From an uncultured bacterium (lineage in GTDB: Bacteria > Planctomycetota > Phycisphaerae > Phycisphaerales > SM1A02), in assembly GCA_903938205.1 (NCBI GenBank), contig CAJACJ010000051.1, positions 1 through 14,507 on the forward strand: a stretch of 14,507 nucleotides of DNA. Reading direction: 5' to 3'. Positions 1 to 9,200 of this stretch are shown one piece after another (position 1 is the first letter of the stretch; every line of letters begins with the position of its first letter). The notes below the pieces were generated by a model that saw only the letters and a program-made list of their open reading frames with translations, was not told where the DNA came from and did not search any database. Position numbers and translations under genes: made by a program.

Positions 1-1602
1 ATCCGAAAGTGAGTCGCTGCTGTCCAAAGTTGAACCCATGCGCAGCGCCGAACGCGTGGCCTGCTCCAGTCGATCCGCGGCGCGAACCTCTTCGCGAATG
101 GACTCCTCCGAAATTTCAATAGTGCGTGGCAACTTGCGCGCTTGCCACGCATCCAGAATTCTCTCGCGTACCAATAGGTCACTTGGCTCTTCGCCCGCGT
201 GCAACATGTTCAGCAACGCGTTGGGATTGGCGGAGCGCACAATGTCGCGCTCTGAAATCAATGCGGCCCACTTGGATGCGCGCCGCAAACATCCGCGCTG
301 GGCCGCCTCCGTCAACATGCGCGCCACACGGGGCGGCGCAGGAATATGGCTCATTTTTTTTCCGCACTCCGTCAGCGCCCCCGACGCATCAATAGCATCA
401 AGCGCCTGAAGATTGTCCACGGCGCGCTGGAGTGAGTCCGCCGAAGGGCTTTCAATCCAGCGAAAATCGGCGTGTTTTCCCGCCAAGGCCGCGGCCAACA
501 TGACGGCCTCGGACAATTCACTGCGCTGGATTTCCGGAAGATCAAACGCATCGCGCTTGGCGTGATCCACCTCGCTCCACAAACGAACGCAACAACCAGA
601 TTGCGTTCGTCCCGCGCGGCCCGCGCGCTGATCCGCGGCGGCGCGACTGATGCGCTCTGGCCGAAGCGTGTCGACACCACGCTTGGCGTCATAGCGATGA
701 ACGCGCGCATAGCCCGCGTCCACCACCGCGCAAATTCCAGGAACCGTGATGGAAGTCTGCGCGACATTTGTGCACACAACAATGCGTCTTCGCTTGGATG
801 GATCAAGCGCGGCGTCTTGTTCTTGCGCCGGCATGGATCCATGCAAGCGGCGCACATCAATGTCGCCGGAGTTTGAAATAGTTTGCAACGCGCGAATCGT
901 GGCGTCAATTTCCGCCGCGCCTGGCATGAACACAAGCACATCGCCATTCATGCGCCGCGCCAACTCCACCGCTTCTTGCGCGGCGATTTGCGGCACATCT
1001 TTCCACGCGGGCTCGCGGCGATATTGAATGTCGATTGGAAAATTGCGACCGCTTGCATGCACATGTTGCGCGTCAAGCGCCTTGGCCAACGATTGCGCGT
1101 CCAATGTGGCGCTCATGACAACAAAGGCTAAATCGCCGCGTTGTCGCTGTAATTGCGCGACCGCGGAAATAGCCATGTCGGCTTGCAATGATCGCTCGTG
1201 AAATTCATCCACAATCACCGCGCCCACGCCACGCAATTGCGGATCCGCAAGCAGCATGCGCAGGAACACGCCCTCGGTCACAAAACCAATGCGCGTGTTG
1301 GCGCTCCACGCGGATTCAAAGCGCGTGCGAAAGCCAACTATTTCTCCAAGCTGCGTTCCCATTTCACCGGCAACGCGCCGCGCCACCAAGCGCGCCGCAA
1401 GTCGCCGCGGTTCCAACACAAGAATAGTGCCGTTGATTCCGTGCTTCGATAAAATTTGTGGCAGCTGCGTTGTTTTTCCAGAGCCAGTCTCCGCCGTCAC
1501 AATCAAGCGCCCCGCGTGACCAAGCGCCGCGATCAACTGGTCGCGCACCAATTGAATGGGCAGCGTTGCGGAATCACCCGCAGCTTTGTCTGAGACACTC
1601 AT
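1..1602 (-). CDS. hrpB: ATP-dependent helicase HrpB (DEAH-box type), C-terminus beyond window
   Basis: This is the N-terminal 534 codons of a superfamily 2 helicase; the frame is still open at base 1, so the C-terminal part is missing. Visible motifs in order are motif I AETGSGKTTQLPQ (residues 37-49), motif Ia LEPRRLAAR (63-71), VTEGVFLRML (108-117), Walker B VDEFHERSL (131-139), motif III SATLD (164-168), VVCTNVAQTSITVPG (275-289) and the Q/R motif QRAGRAGRT (325-333). The DEFH (not DEAH) Walker B followed by ERSLQAD is typical of HrpB rather than HrpA. HrpB proteins usually have about 800-850 residues, so roughly a third is outside the window. The physiological role of HrpB in bacteria is poorly defined; an RNA or nucleic-acid helicase activity is expected from the family. 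I chose the ATG at 1602 because no helicase residues are needed upstream. An in-frame ATG at 1632 is also possible, and neither has a clear ribosome binding site. Confidence 0.9.
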   Translation of the reverse strand, partial: MSVSDKAAGDSATLPIQLVRDQLIAALGHAGRLIVTAETGSGKTTQLPQILSKHGINGTILVLEPRRLAARLVARRVAGEMGTQLGEIVGFRTRFESAWSANTRIGFVTEGVFLRMLLADPQLRGVGAVIVDEFHERSLQADMAISAVAQLQRQRGDLAFVVMSATLDAQSLAKALDAQHVHASGRNFPIDIQYRREPAWKDVPQIAAQEAVELARRMNGDVLVFMPGAAEIDATIRALQTISNSGDIDVRRLHGSMPAQEQDAALDPSKRRRIVVCTNVAQTSITVPGICAVVDAGYARVHRYDAKRGVDTLRPERISRAAADQRAGRAGRTQSGCCVRLWSEVDHAKRDAFDLPEIQRSELSEAVMLAAALAGKHADFRWIESPSADSLQRAVDNLQALDAIDASGALTECGKKMSHIPAPPRVARMLTEAAQRGCLRRASKWAALISERDIVRSANPNALLNMLHAGEEPSDLLVRERILDAWQARKLPRTIEISEESIREEVRAADRLEQATRSALRMGSTLDSSDSLSD

Positions 1603-1707
1603 GATGAATGAATTCCACAACCGCAACACCATTGAATGCGCTGGCGCGTCATGGGCAACTATCCTGATGCGTTTGCTTCACCAACAAACTTTATCCACTC
1701 GCGGTCA

Positions 1708-2415
1708 TCAGCGATTCACAAGACGCGTGCGCATGTCATCCAGAAACTTGGTGATCTGACCTTGTTCCCGTGGTGTGCTGCTGCCTTGAATTTCGCCCTG
1801 CCAAAAATCCAGAAATCCGTTGGCTCCGCGATCGCTTAAATTTCCGCCGCCAGTCATGCGATTTTGCCGCTCCTCATTGCGCTTGCCTTGATCGCGCATG
1901 GCATCAAGCCGCTCGGAATCCGTCTTTGTGTCCTCTTTACCCGTGGTCACTTTTTCCATTTTGCGTTGCCACTTGATGATCCACTCATCGAGAAACGCGC
2001 CGCGCTTTTCCGGCGAAAGCGCCATGTAATTTTGCGCGCCTTCGGCAAGAACATCCTTGGCGATCATCTTCACATTGTCACGCAACTGATCACGCGCTGG
2101 ACCAGCCACGCCCGCCAAGAACGCAGCCATGGCCGCGCTTTCACTTGGCTTCAAACTTCGAAATCGCTCCGCCAACTCCATCATGAAACGAATGCGCTCC
2201 TCCAACGGGAGTTTTGAAAAATCCTTCAGCGTGAGATACCCAAGCGTGTTGTCAATAGGCGTGTCAAAAATACTTGGCGGCTGACGAAAGCGCGACGCGT
2301 TCCACAACAACGCAAGACACATAAGCAACGCCACCAACAATGCGCCGCCAATTTTCGCGAGTCGCTTGCGGTCCTCTAAAAATAATTGCACTTGATATGA
2401 CAGCGCGATCGTCAT
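1708..2415 (-). CDS. Hypothetical single-pass membrane protein, translationally coupled to a pseudopilin
   Basis: I do not recognise this 235-residue protein. A short basic N-terminus is followed by one hydrophobic segment (about residues 21-39, GGALLVALLMCLALLW at its core). The rest is a hydrophilic, mostly helical domain that probably lies on the periplasmic side or the cytoplasmic side of an anchor. Residues 60-150 are regular and charged (LPLEERIRFMMELAERFRSL, then MALSPEKRGAFLDEW). The tail from about 155 is rich in K, E, D, R and N and probably flexible. Its ATG overlaps the stop of the preceding pseudopilin gene by four bases (ATGA), so the two are very likely translated together and may work together. 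The C-terminus ends in QITKFLDDMRTRLVNR. No catalytic motif is visible. The frame and coupling make it a real gene; its function is unknown. Confidence 0.75.
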   Translation of the reverse strand: MTIALSYQVQLFLEDRKRLAKIGGALLVALLMCLALLWNASRFRQPPSIFDTPIDNTLGYLTLKDFSKLPLEERIRFMMELAERFRSLKPSESAAMAAFLAGVAGPARDQLRDNVKMIAKDVLAEGAQNYMALSPEKRGAFLDEWIIKWQRKMEKVTTGKEDTKTDSERLDAMRDQGKRNEERQNRMTGGGNLSDRGANGFLDFWQGEIQGSSTPREQGQITKFLDDMRTRLVNR

Positions 2416-3089
2416 TCGACTTTCTCCTCTTTCGTCTCTTCTTTGGCCTGCTCCTCTTGCACCGCGTCATGAACGGAACCATCTATATACAAGCCGTTGC
2501 GCGGCGAACGCGTGCCTGGATGTCGATCTGCGGAGTCCATGAGAATTGGATAATAATCCGCGCGCGTGCCAATTCCATCGGAGCGATTATCAATGCCCGC
2601 ATAAAAGGTTGCCATGATTTGCCCCTCCAAATCGGTGCGCGCTCTCGCAAGAGCCCACGGCGTTAGATTCTTTTGCTGCGACAGCGCCTTGGCCACTTGA
2701 AACTGTACTTCAGGCGTAAAACGAAGAAGCCCAGGCATGTACATGTAGCTGGTTCCAGTCGCAATACTTTCCGTGTCCACATCGGCGGGACAAAACCAAA
2801 CTTCACTTTTGGGATCGATGTAACCCTTTAACAATTGCGGCAAACCATTTTCGGGACCGTTCAACCCAATCGCCGGCAACATGTTTGCGATTGGAATGCG
2901 ATCATCATGCGCCTGCGAATATGAACGGATGGGCGTATTCAACTGACGTAAATTGGAAATGCACTGTGCATTTTTTGCGCTGGCCCGAACCATGGAAATG
3001 CTGGGCAACGCAATACCAGAAAGCAGCGCGATGATGCCAATCACCACGAGCAATTCAATCAGCGTGAAAGCAGTGCGAGTCCGTTGCAT
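2412..3089 (-). CDS. Type II secretion-like pseudopilin (prepilin-type N-terminal methylation domain)
   Basis: This 225-residue protein starts with MQRTRTAFTLIELL, the class III signal of pseudopilins. A short basic leader ends in A7 before F8, followed by TLIE with the conserved Glu five residues after the cleavage site, then the hydrophobic helix VVIGIIALLSGIALPSI. Cleavage by a prepilin peptidase after Ala7 rather than the usual Gly is expected; Ala at this place is common in planctomycete pseudopilins. The body carries NAQCISNLRQL just after the helix and NGLYIDGSVHDAV near the end. This resembles the very abundant planctomycete/verrucomicrobial pseudopilin families in which a [NVLFADG]-like motif closes the domain. 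The tail is acidic and lysine rich (KEETKEEKVE). The gene begins 41 nt after ftsY and overlaps the next gene by ATGA. No secretin, ATPase or prepilin peptidase gene is nearby, so its machine must be encoded elsewhere. Confidence 0.85.
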   Translation of the reverse strand: MQRTRTAFTLIELLVVIGIIALLSGIALPSISMVRASAKNAQCISNLRQLNTPIRSYSQAHDDRIPIANMLPAIGLNGPENGLPQLLKGYIDPKSEVWFCPADVDTESIATGTSYMYMPGLLRFTPEVQFQVAKALSQQKNLTPWALARARTDLEGQIMATFYAGIDNRSDGIGTRADYYPILMDSADRHPGTRSPRNGLYIDGSVHDAVQEEQAKEETKEEKVE

Positions 3090-3130
3090 GCTTGCATGGT
3101 AGGCAGGTTCTTCGGAAATTTAAATGCATT

Positions 3131-4072
3131 TCATGATGACTCTTTGAGATCATCAAGCGATTCAAATAACGCCTCGACAAAGCGATCGGCGTCAAATAGC
3201 TCGACATCTTCTGGCGTTTCACCAACGCCAACAAGCTTCACGGGCACGCCAAGTTCCTCGCGGATTTGCACCACCGAACCACCGCGCGCGGTGCCATCAA
3301 GTTTGGAAAGAAACACGCCCGTCACGCCGGCCGCCTCGCCAAAAGCCTTGGCCTGCGCGATGGCGCTTTGCCCCGTGGTGGCGTCAAGCACCAATAATGT
3401 TTCGTGCGGCGCTCCTGGAATTTTTTTAGCAAGCACGGCGCGAATTTTTACCAACTGCCGCATTAATCCCTCTTGATTGTGCAGTCGGCCCGCGGTGTCC
3501 ACCAGCAACACATTCGCCTTGCGCGCAATGGCCGCTTCGGCCGCGTCAAACACAACCGACGCTGGATCCGCGTTGGTGGAGCCCCGCACAACATCAATGT
3601 CCAAACGCTTGGCCCACACTTCAAGTTGCGCCACCGCGCCGGCGCGAAACGTGTCGCCCGCGGCAAGCAACACCGAGCGACCTTCGTCTTTCAAGGCCTT
3701 CGCAATTTTCGCCACGCTTGTTGTTTTGCCGGAGCCGTTGACGCCCACAACTAAAATCACCGTTGGACCCTCGGCCACTTTGGCCAACGACAAATCGCTG
3801 CCGCGCAGCCGATCCTTCAAGCGCTCTTTCAAAATAGAAACCGCGTCGCTGCCGCGCTTGGCGGTGCCGCCACGAAACGCGCGGCGCACTTCATCAACCA
3901 CTTCGCGCGCAATGCGCACGCCCATGTCGGATGCGACCAACGTGCTTTCAATTCGATCGATCAAGTCCTCATCCAGGTCCTTGCCCGTGAGCACACCACG
4001 AAGTCCGCCAGTGACGGCGGCGGCGGTTTTAGAAATGCCGCGGCGAAGCGCGTCCAGCGCCGAGCGAAACAT
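3131..4072 (-). CDS. ftsY: Signal recognition particle receptor FtsY
   Basis: FtsY is the SRP-type GTPase that receives SRP-bound ribosome-nascent chain complexes at the inner membrane and hands them to the translocon. The 313-residue protein has an NG-domain layout. A helical N domain (about 1-100) is followed by the GTPase domain with G1 GVNGSGKTT (110-118), DTFRAGA (140-146), G3 DTAGR (192-196), the SRP-GTPase ATTGQ (231-235), G4 SKLDG (256-260) with TARGG behind it, and the closing GVGETPEDVELFD (282-294). It lacks the long acidic A domain of the E. coli protein, as in many other bacteria. I chose the ATG at 4072 because it overlaps the nusB stop by one base (TGATG), a typical coupled start. 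A longer open frame reaches a TTG at 4102 but would only add residues that overlap nusB. Confidence 0.96.
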   Translation of the reverse strand: MFRSALDALRRGISKTAAAVTGGLRGVLTGKDLDEDLIDRIESTLVASDMGVRIAREVVDEVRRAFRGGTAKRGSDAVSILKERLKDRLRGSDLSLAKVAEGPTVILVVGVNGSGKTTSVAKIAKALKDEGRSVLLAAGDTFRAGAVAQLEVWAKRLDIDVVRGSTNADPASVVFDAAEAAIARKANVLLVDTAGRLHNQEGLMRQLVKIRAVLAKKIPGAPHETLLVLDATTGQSAIAQAKAFGEAAGVTGVFLSKLDGTARGGSVVQIREELGVPVKLVGVGETPEDVELFDADRFVEALFESLDDLKESS

Positions 4073-4509
4073 CAACGCTTGCCTCCGCGGTCTTTCCACC
4101 AACGATCAAGCACCGCGTTCACAAACGCCGGACTGTGTTCGCCGCCAAATTCACGCGCCAATTCAACGGCGGCGTCAATCACGGCCACTGGTGGCGCAAG
4201 TTCGTGCGTGATTTCATACACGGCGATTCGAATGACATTGCGATCCACCGCGGGCTGCCTGTGAATTGGCCACTCCGGTGAAAGTTGAGCGATGGCCACA
4301 TCGGACACATCACGCTCGCTCCATGCGGCGCGCGCCAATTCAACGCCTTGGGCCAAACATGATTCACTTTCGGATCCTTGCGCGTCGTCGCGAAACGCGC
4401 CCACCAAACTTTCGCCAGCGCCGCCTTTATTTTCGCCGCCCAAATCCATTTCAAACATCGCTTGCAACGCGCATCGCCGCGCGTTGCGTCGGTCCTTGGC
4501 AACGCTCAT
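4072..4509 (-). CDS. nusB: Transcription antitermination factor NusB
   Basis: NusB binds boxA RNA together with NusE (ribosomal protein S10) and promotes antitermination, mainly in rRNA operons. The 145-residue length fits the family. The N-terminal helix reads RRNARRCALQAMFEMDLG (7-24). The diagnostic C-terminal half holds RQPAVDRNVIRIAVYEI (84-100) and AVELAREFGGEHSPAFVNAV (114-133), the classic NusB signature with the VDRxxLRxAxYE and FVNxVLD elements. The middle (about 25-55) is loosely conserved and rich in G, E and S. The start overlaps the ribH stop as ATGA, and the stop overlaps the ftsY start as TGATG, so it is embedded in a coupled cluster. ribH followed by nusB is a very widespread bacterial gene order, which supports both calls. 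Confidence 0.95.
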   Translation of the reverse strand: MSVAKDRRNARRCALQAMFEMDLGGENKGGAGESLVGAFRDDAQGSESESCLAQGVELARAAWSERDVSDVAIAQLSPEWPIHRQPAVDRNVIRIAVYEITHELAPPVAVIDAAVELAREFGGEHSPAFVNAVLDRWWKDRGGKR

Positions 4510-5033
4510 GATTTTTTCTCCACAACTGAAATCGCCGCGGAAGTTCCTTCAGGTATTTGACGCAAACGACAAAGTTCCGAATGCGTTCGCAATGCGGCGT
4601 TCATGGCGAACGCACCCGCGTCGCCCTTGTTGCCACCCGAGCGCGACTTGGCTTGGCTTAAACATTCAACCGTAAGCACCGCCAATGCGACGGGCTTGCG
4701 CTGCGCCACGGCCAACTGTGTGAATTGCGCGAACGCCGCGTCAACAATAAATTGATCGTGCCGCGTCTCTCCGCGGATCACGCAACCAATCACCACCACG
4801 GCGTCAATGTCGCTTCGCTGAATCATCTGCGCCACTACTGGCGGCAAATCAAAAATTCCGTCCACGGTTGCCACGTGCAGATCGGTTGCAATTCCGCCCG
4901 CTTGTTGAAACGCCAATTCGGCCCCATCGCGCAAGCGCTGATGAATTTCTTTGTGATAGTCGGCGGCAACAATGCCAATTCGAACGCCCTTGGCGCTGGA
5001 AACATTTATTTTTTTATCTTCGGTTCGACGCAT
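4506..5033 (-). CDS. ribH: 6,7-dimethyl-8-ribityllumazine synthase (riboflavin pathway)
   Basis: RibH condenses 5-amino-6-ribitylaminouracil with 3,4-dihydroxy-2-butanone 4-phosphate to give lumazine, the penultimate step of riboflavin synthesis; family members assemble into pentamers or 60-mer capsids. In this 175-residue form the family landmarks are the N-terminal strand RIGIVAADYHKEI (18-30), the substrate loop VDGIFDLPPVV (57-67), and VVIGCVIRGETRH (80-92) with the catalytic-type His at residue 92. C-terminal landmarks are VLTVEC (119-124) and GGNKG (133-137), which take the place of the usual AGTKAGNKG. I chose the ATG at 5033. The frame stays open to a TTG at 5072, but that extra stretch (HYHSIS) does not resemble the family and would nearly reach the divergent gene. 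No other rib gene is in the window. No Shine-Dalgarno or FMN riboswitch is recognisable in the 55-nt spacer upstream. Confidence 0.93.
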   Translation of the reverse strand: MRRTEDKKINVSSAKGVRIGIVAADYHKEIHQRLRDGAELAFQQAGGIATDLHVATVDGIFDLPPVVAQMIQRSDIDAVVVIGCVIRGETRHDQFIVDAAFAQFTQLAVAQRKPVALAVLTVECLSQAKSRSGGNKGDAGAFAMNAALRTHSELCRLRQIPEGTSAAISVVEKKS

Positions 5034-5088
5034 AGAAATTGAATGGTAGTGATCTTGGGGCGCTCGCAACAATCAGCCGTTTCGTAGC

Positions 5089-6063
5089 ATGGTTCCAATG
5101 CGAGTTTCACTTGTCCGAATTTTTGCCGCGTTGCAACTCATGCGAATTCCACTTGCCGCGGGCGCGGCGGTGAACTTGATGTTCGCCACATTGCTGGCGC
5201 GGTTTGATTCCGCCACTGCAACTTTTCCAATTTCCACAATGCCATTGTGGGGCGCGCTGTTGGCGGCGGCGGTCATTGGCTCCGGTCTGTTTGGTTTCGC
5301 CGCGGGCATGAACGATTTACTCGACGCGCGCCGCGATCAAACATTTCAACGCAACCGCCCATTGTCAACGGGCCGACTCACAACCGCGCAAGCAACGCTG
5401 CTCACATTCACCGCGCTCTTGGCAAGCATGATTGGCGCATCCATGTTTGGTGAAACCAGCATGGCCGTCGCCATGTTCACCGCGTTTGGAATTGCCATGT
5501 GGAACACCATGGGCCGATTTGTTCCAGCGGTTGGCTTGCTCATGTTGGGCTTGGCGCAAGCGGGAAGTTTTTTTATTCCTTGGATCGGACAATCATTCAC
5601 GCTTCCGGCCTCATTGATTTTGGTGCAGACCATTGCAACCGGTTCGCTGCTTCACAAAGTTCTTGAGAAGCGACCGCGGCTTGATCGCTCTGCAACAATT
5701 CTCCTGACCATTCTCAGCGCAGGCGCGGTGGTTGGTTTGACTTGGCTTTCTATTCGTCGCGGCGCCGCCGAATGGCCAAATGGAGAAACGTGGCTCGCTC
5801 TTGCGCCCATCGGAGCCATGGCGATTTTTGCGTGGCAATCCAGTCGCGCTCTCACGGCGCCCAACACCATTGAAACGGCCGACTCATTGCGCCGCGCCGC
5901 CGCCATTTTTCCTTCCGTCGCGGCGGCGGGCTGGATGCTGTCCATTTCACACACTGAATGGGCCGTGGTTTTCGCTGTATTCGCCGCATGTGTGTGGGGT
6001 CTTTCGTGGATGGCGCGCGAAGTCCACGACATGCTTGGACAAGCCACCGCTTGGCGTGGCTGA
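5089..6063 (+). CDS. UbiA-family membrane prenyltransferase-like protein
   Basis: This is a 324-residue polytopic membrane protein with about eight or nine hydrophobic segments. UbiA enzymes transfer a prenyl chain from a polyprenyl diphosphate to an aromatic or other acceptor inside the membrane. The first Asp-rich, Mg-diphosphate-binding motif is intact: NDLLDARRD (residues 75-83), followed by QRNRPLSTGRL (87-97), which is a strong family signature. The second Asp-rich motif (usually D-x-x-D-x-x-x-D in the loop after TM5/6) is not visible. The corresponding loop reads LLHKVLEKRPRLDRS (187-201), so the substrate and even the activity are uncertain. A second ATG (codon 4, at 5098) is an equally possible start. 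The gene is divergent from ribH, with 55 nt between start codons, and is followed after 75 nt by the signal-peptide start of the LptD-like gene on the same strand. Confidence 0.8.
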   Translation: MVPMRVSLVRIFAALQLMRIPLAAGAAVNLMFATLLARFDSATATFPISTMPLWGALLAAAVIGSGLFGFAAGMNDLLDARRDQTFQRNRPLSTGRLTTAQATLLTFTALLASMIGASMFGETSMAVAMFTAFGIAMWNTMGRFVPAVGLLMLGLAQAGSFFIPWIGQSFTLPASLILVQTIATGSLLHKVLEKRPRLDRSATILLTILSAGAVVGLTWLSIRRGAAEWPNGETWLALAPIGAMAIFAWQSSRALTAPNTIETADSLRRAAAIFPSVAAAGWMLSISHTEWAVVFAVFAACVWGLSWMAREVHDMLGQATAWRG

Positions 6064-6138
6064 GTCTGTTGGGCGCTCCTTTGATCCAACTTTCTCCGCC
6101 ATCGGAATGTTCATTTCATCGGTAGCATTCTTTCATTC

Positions 6139-6216
6139 ATGGTCATTCGCGCGATCATTCTTGCTTTGGCGCTCACGCACATTGCGCTTGCGCAGCAACT
6201 CACCACGTCGCCGTGA
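6139..6216 (+). other. Signal-peptide coding stretch, out of frame with the LptD-like gene
   Basis: From the ATG at 6139 the reading frame gives MVIRAIILALALTHIALAQQ, then LTTSP and a TGA at 6214-6216. This is a textbook Sec signal peptide: one Arg, a hydrophobic core of 12-14 residues, and an ALA-Q cleavage site. It has no mature protein of its own. The barrel protein frame continues without a stop from before this point and is reached by a shift of one base. The simplest reading is that this is the true N-terminus of the downstream LptD-like protein, separated by a one-base deletion or sequencing/assembly error somewhere around 6190-6216. I see no slippery heptamer that would argue for programmed frameshifting. 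Confidence 0.65.
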
Positions 6217-9200
6217 AGGGTGATCGCTTGAGCGGTTTTGTTCTTCCGATTGTCCCGGTGAAAAGTGATTTGGTGATCAACGGCACGCGCGCCTTCGCGT
6301 GGAAAGTGGACGACACGCGTCGACTTGTTGTGGAAGGCGATGTTCGCGTGACCGTGGGCGCGTACTCCTTCGCCACAAAAAAAGTTGTGGTGTGGATCAA
6401 TCGCATTCCTTCCGCGGACGGTTTGATTTCTCAATGCGCGCTGTACTTTCCAGAAGTCGGCGAGCCCTCGCGACGCGCCGGTCTTGGCGTGGCTGGCGAT
6501 GATGTTCTTGTCACCGCCAGCTTTCGTGGCGAAGTCAAACTGAAAGTTCCGTTGTTGGATGACAAGGCCGCGCCCGCTCAAGATTTTGCGGCGGGCGACT
6601 TGCGCCTGCAGGCGTATCTGCAAAAACTAGCAAGCGCCCCCGCCAAGCTCTTGACGCAACCAGATGTGAATCAGCCAAAAGTCGCATCAAGTGACACGCC
6701 AATGGTGGTGGGAGCGAGCATTCCAGAGCCGCCAACCTTGGCGCCAACCGCAACAACTGTTTCATTACCGCAACGCGGCACGCTGGCCATTTTCCAACCA
6801 GGCGATCTGGTCGCATTCGCCGGCCGCGAGACCTCCATCGATGAAAAAACCGACACCATTATGGTGACAGGCAGCGCGCTGATTGATCTCACCGCAAATG
6901 ATCCGCGCTTGAAGACGGGTGAATTGCGCTTGTCCAGCGAACGAGCGATTGTTTTTCTAAAGCCTGGATCCATGGCGCAGATTCGCCAAGACTCCGGGCA
7001 GTTGGATGTGAAAGCCGTTCAAGGAATTTATTTGGAGGGCGATGTGATCGCCACCGACGGCAACTACATCATGCGCGGGCAACAGGTGTACTACGACATC
7101 GCGCTCAATCGCGCCGTGGCCGCGCAAGCCGTGCTGCGAACCTATGTGCGCAACGGCATTCCGGTGTACGCGCGCGCCAATGAAATGCGCCAAATTTCCG
7201 CTGATCAATTCGAGGCCACTGACGCGCGCGTCAGCATCAGCGAATTTTTTACTCCGCATCTTTCCGTTGGCGCCGACAAAATCACCGTGACAAAAAATCC
7301 GGGCACAGACGCCGGTACCACCATTGAAGCAAGTCATGTCACGTTCCGCTCCGGCAACACGCCTATTTTCTATTGGCCATATATGCGTGGAACGCCTGAA
7401 AAAACAGTGCTTCCGGAAATTTCAGGTGGCTACAACGAGTACCGCGGAACAACCATTGGCACGCGCTGGGATTTGTGGGCACTGCTTGGCTACGACCCAA
7501 TTCCAGGAGTGGAAGCCAAACTTGTCAACGACATCTACACGCTCAACGGCGTCGGCCTGGGAACAAAGTTCAGCGGGCTTGGCGCCAATCTGAATTTGTA
7601 TGGTTTCTACGACTTTGAAAATGAGGAGCAGGCGTCCACCGGTGTGACCTACACATCCACTTTGAAATATCGCGGCTTGATCGACGGTGATTACACCTAT
7701 CTCATCGACGAACATTCGCTGCTGCAAGGATCCGTTGCATGGACAAGTGACGGCGCCTTTGTGAATACATTTCGTCAAAACGATTTCGCCAATCGACTTG
7801 AATATGAAACCAAGGCGTTCATGAAATTGCAATCAGGCAACAGCGCCTTCACCATGTTGCTTAAAAATGATCTTGATGGGTACGTGATCAATAGTTGGCA
7901 ATTGGCCAGTCGCCCGTACACGGTCAATAAACTTCCTGAGATCGCGTATCGACGCTACGGCGATTCATTCTTCTCCGATCACTTGTCATGGACGCAGGAA
8001 TATTCCGCCAATGCAATGTCCATGCGCCTGCAAAATGGAACGCCTGGCTCAAGCGCCGTGACCAGCGCCGCCTTTAACGCGCCCAACGCCACTGGCACCG
8101 CGGCCAATCCCATCTTCAACGCCAACACCGATATCACCAACGCGTATCAAGCCGCCGGCTACAACGAAGATGTGTATGCGCGCGTCTACACGCGCCAAGA
8201 GTTGGCATACCCAATTGATATTTCACCGGCAAAGATCACGCCATTTATCAACGGCACCGCCATCGGGTACGCGCTGAATGATTTCAGCAACTACTCAACC
8301 ATCAACGGAACAAATGGCCAGTCTGGAACCACGCGCGGACTCATGGGCATTGGCGCGCGCAGCAGCGCTGAATTTTCCCAGTCATTCGATGGCGTGCAAA
8401 ATGCCGCGCTTGATGTGAATCGGTTGCGCTATGTGGTGCAACCCAACTCCACTGTTTGGGGTGGCTATGACACCGCGGACAAGGGCGAGTATCCAATCTT
8501 TGATCAGAATGTTGAAGGCATTTCCGCGGCGCAAGTTGCGCAAATTGGCGCCAAGCAACGCTTGCAAACATATCGCGGCGGTCCGGGCGCGTGGCGCAGC
8601 GTTGATTGGATCACGCTTGATGCCGGCGCTGTTGTGAACAATGGCGGTGCAAACTTTGGACGCACCAGCGGGACGGGCTTGGCGTACGCGCAAAGTCCAA
8701 CACCATCTTTTTATTCTTGGCGTCCTGAACTTTCCCAGTGGGGCAGCCACTTGTACGGCAGCAGTTCGTGGGAAATTTCCAGCACATTTACCGCGTATGG
8801 CTCAGTGAAGTGGATGCTTGATGATGTTCCAACCTACACAACAGGCGCGTTTAAAAACATGGCCCGCGGCTCATTGGGCATGCGCATGCAACATTCGCCC
8901 GACACCAGTTTCTTTATTGAATACCGCAGCATCAATAATTTTGATCCATCCAACTACTACATCAACGATGAGTTGCTGCAACTTGGCGTGGCGTATCAAA
9001 TTTCAAAGTTGTACACCTTCACACTCAGTCCGCAAATTGATTTGGTGGAACACAATTTGCGCGCGGCATCCGCCAACTTGACCCGCAGTTTCCCAGATTT
9101 TAATTTAAGCGCGGGCGTGGGCTACGACTCACTCACCGATGTCTATTCATTTGGAATCAGTCTTTCCATTCCCGCGATTGGGGCAAGCACTCCAGGATTA

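Noticed and set aside
1603..1707. Promoter for hrpB in the 105-nt gap
   Set aside because: Only weak -35/-10-like hexamers can be found (for example TTGTTG with GATAGT 18 nt later), matching about half the consensus; too poor to annotate.
3477..4211. Plus-strand open frame of 244 codons opposite ftsY/nusB
   Set aside because: It is antisense to two unambiguous housekeeping genes and is rich in R, S, T and P without motifs; a mirror of codon bias.
5034..5088. FMN riboswitch or shared control site in the ribH/UbiA divergent spacer
   Set aside because: The spacer is only 55 nt, too short for an FMN riboswitch, and contains no clear inverted repeat.
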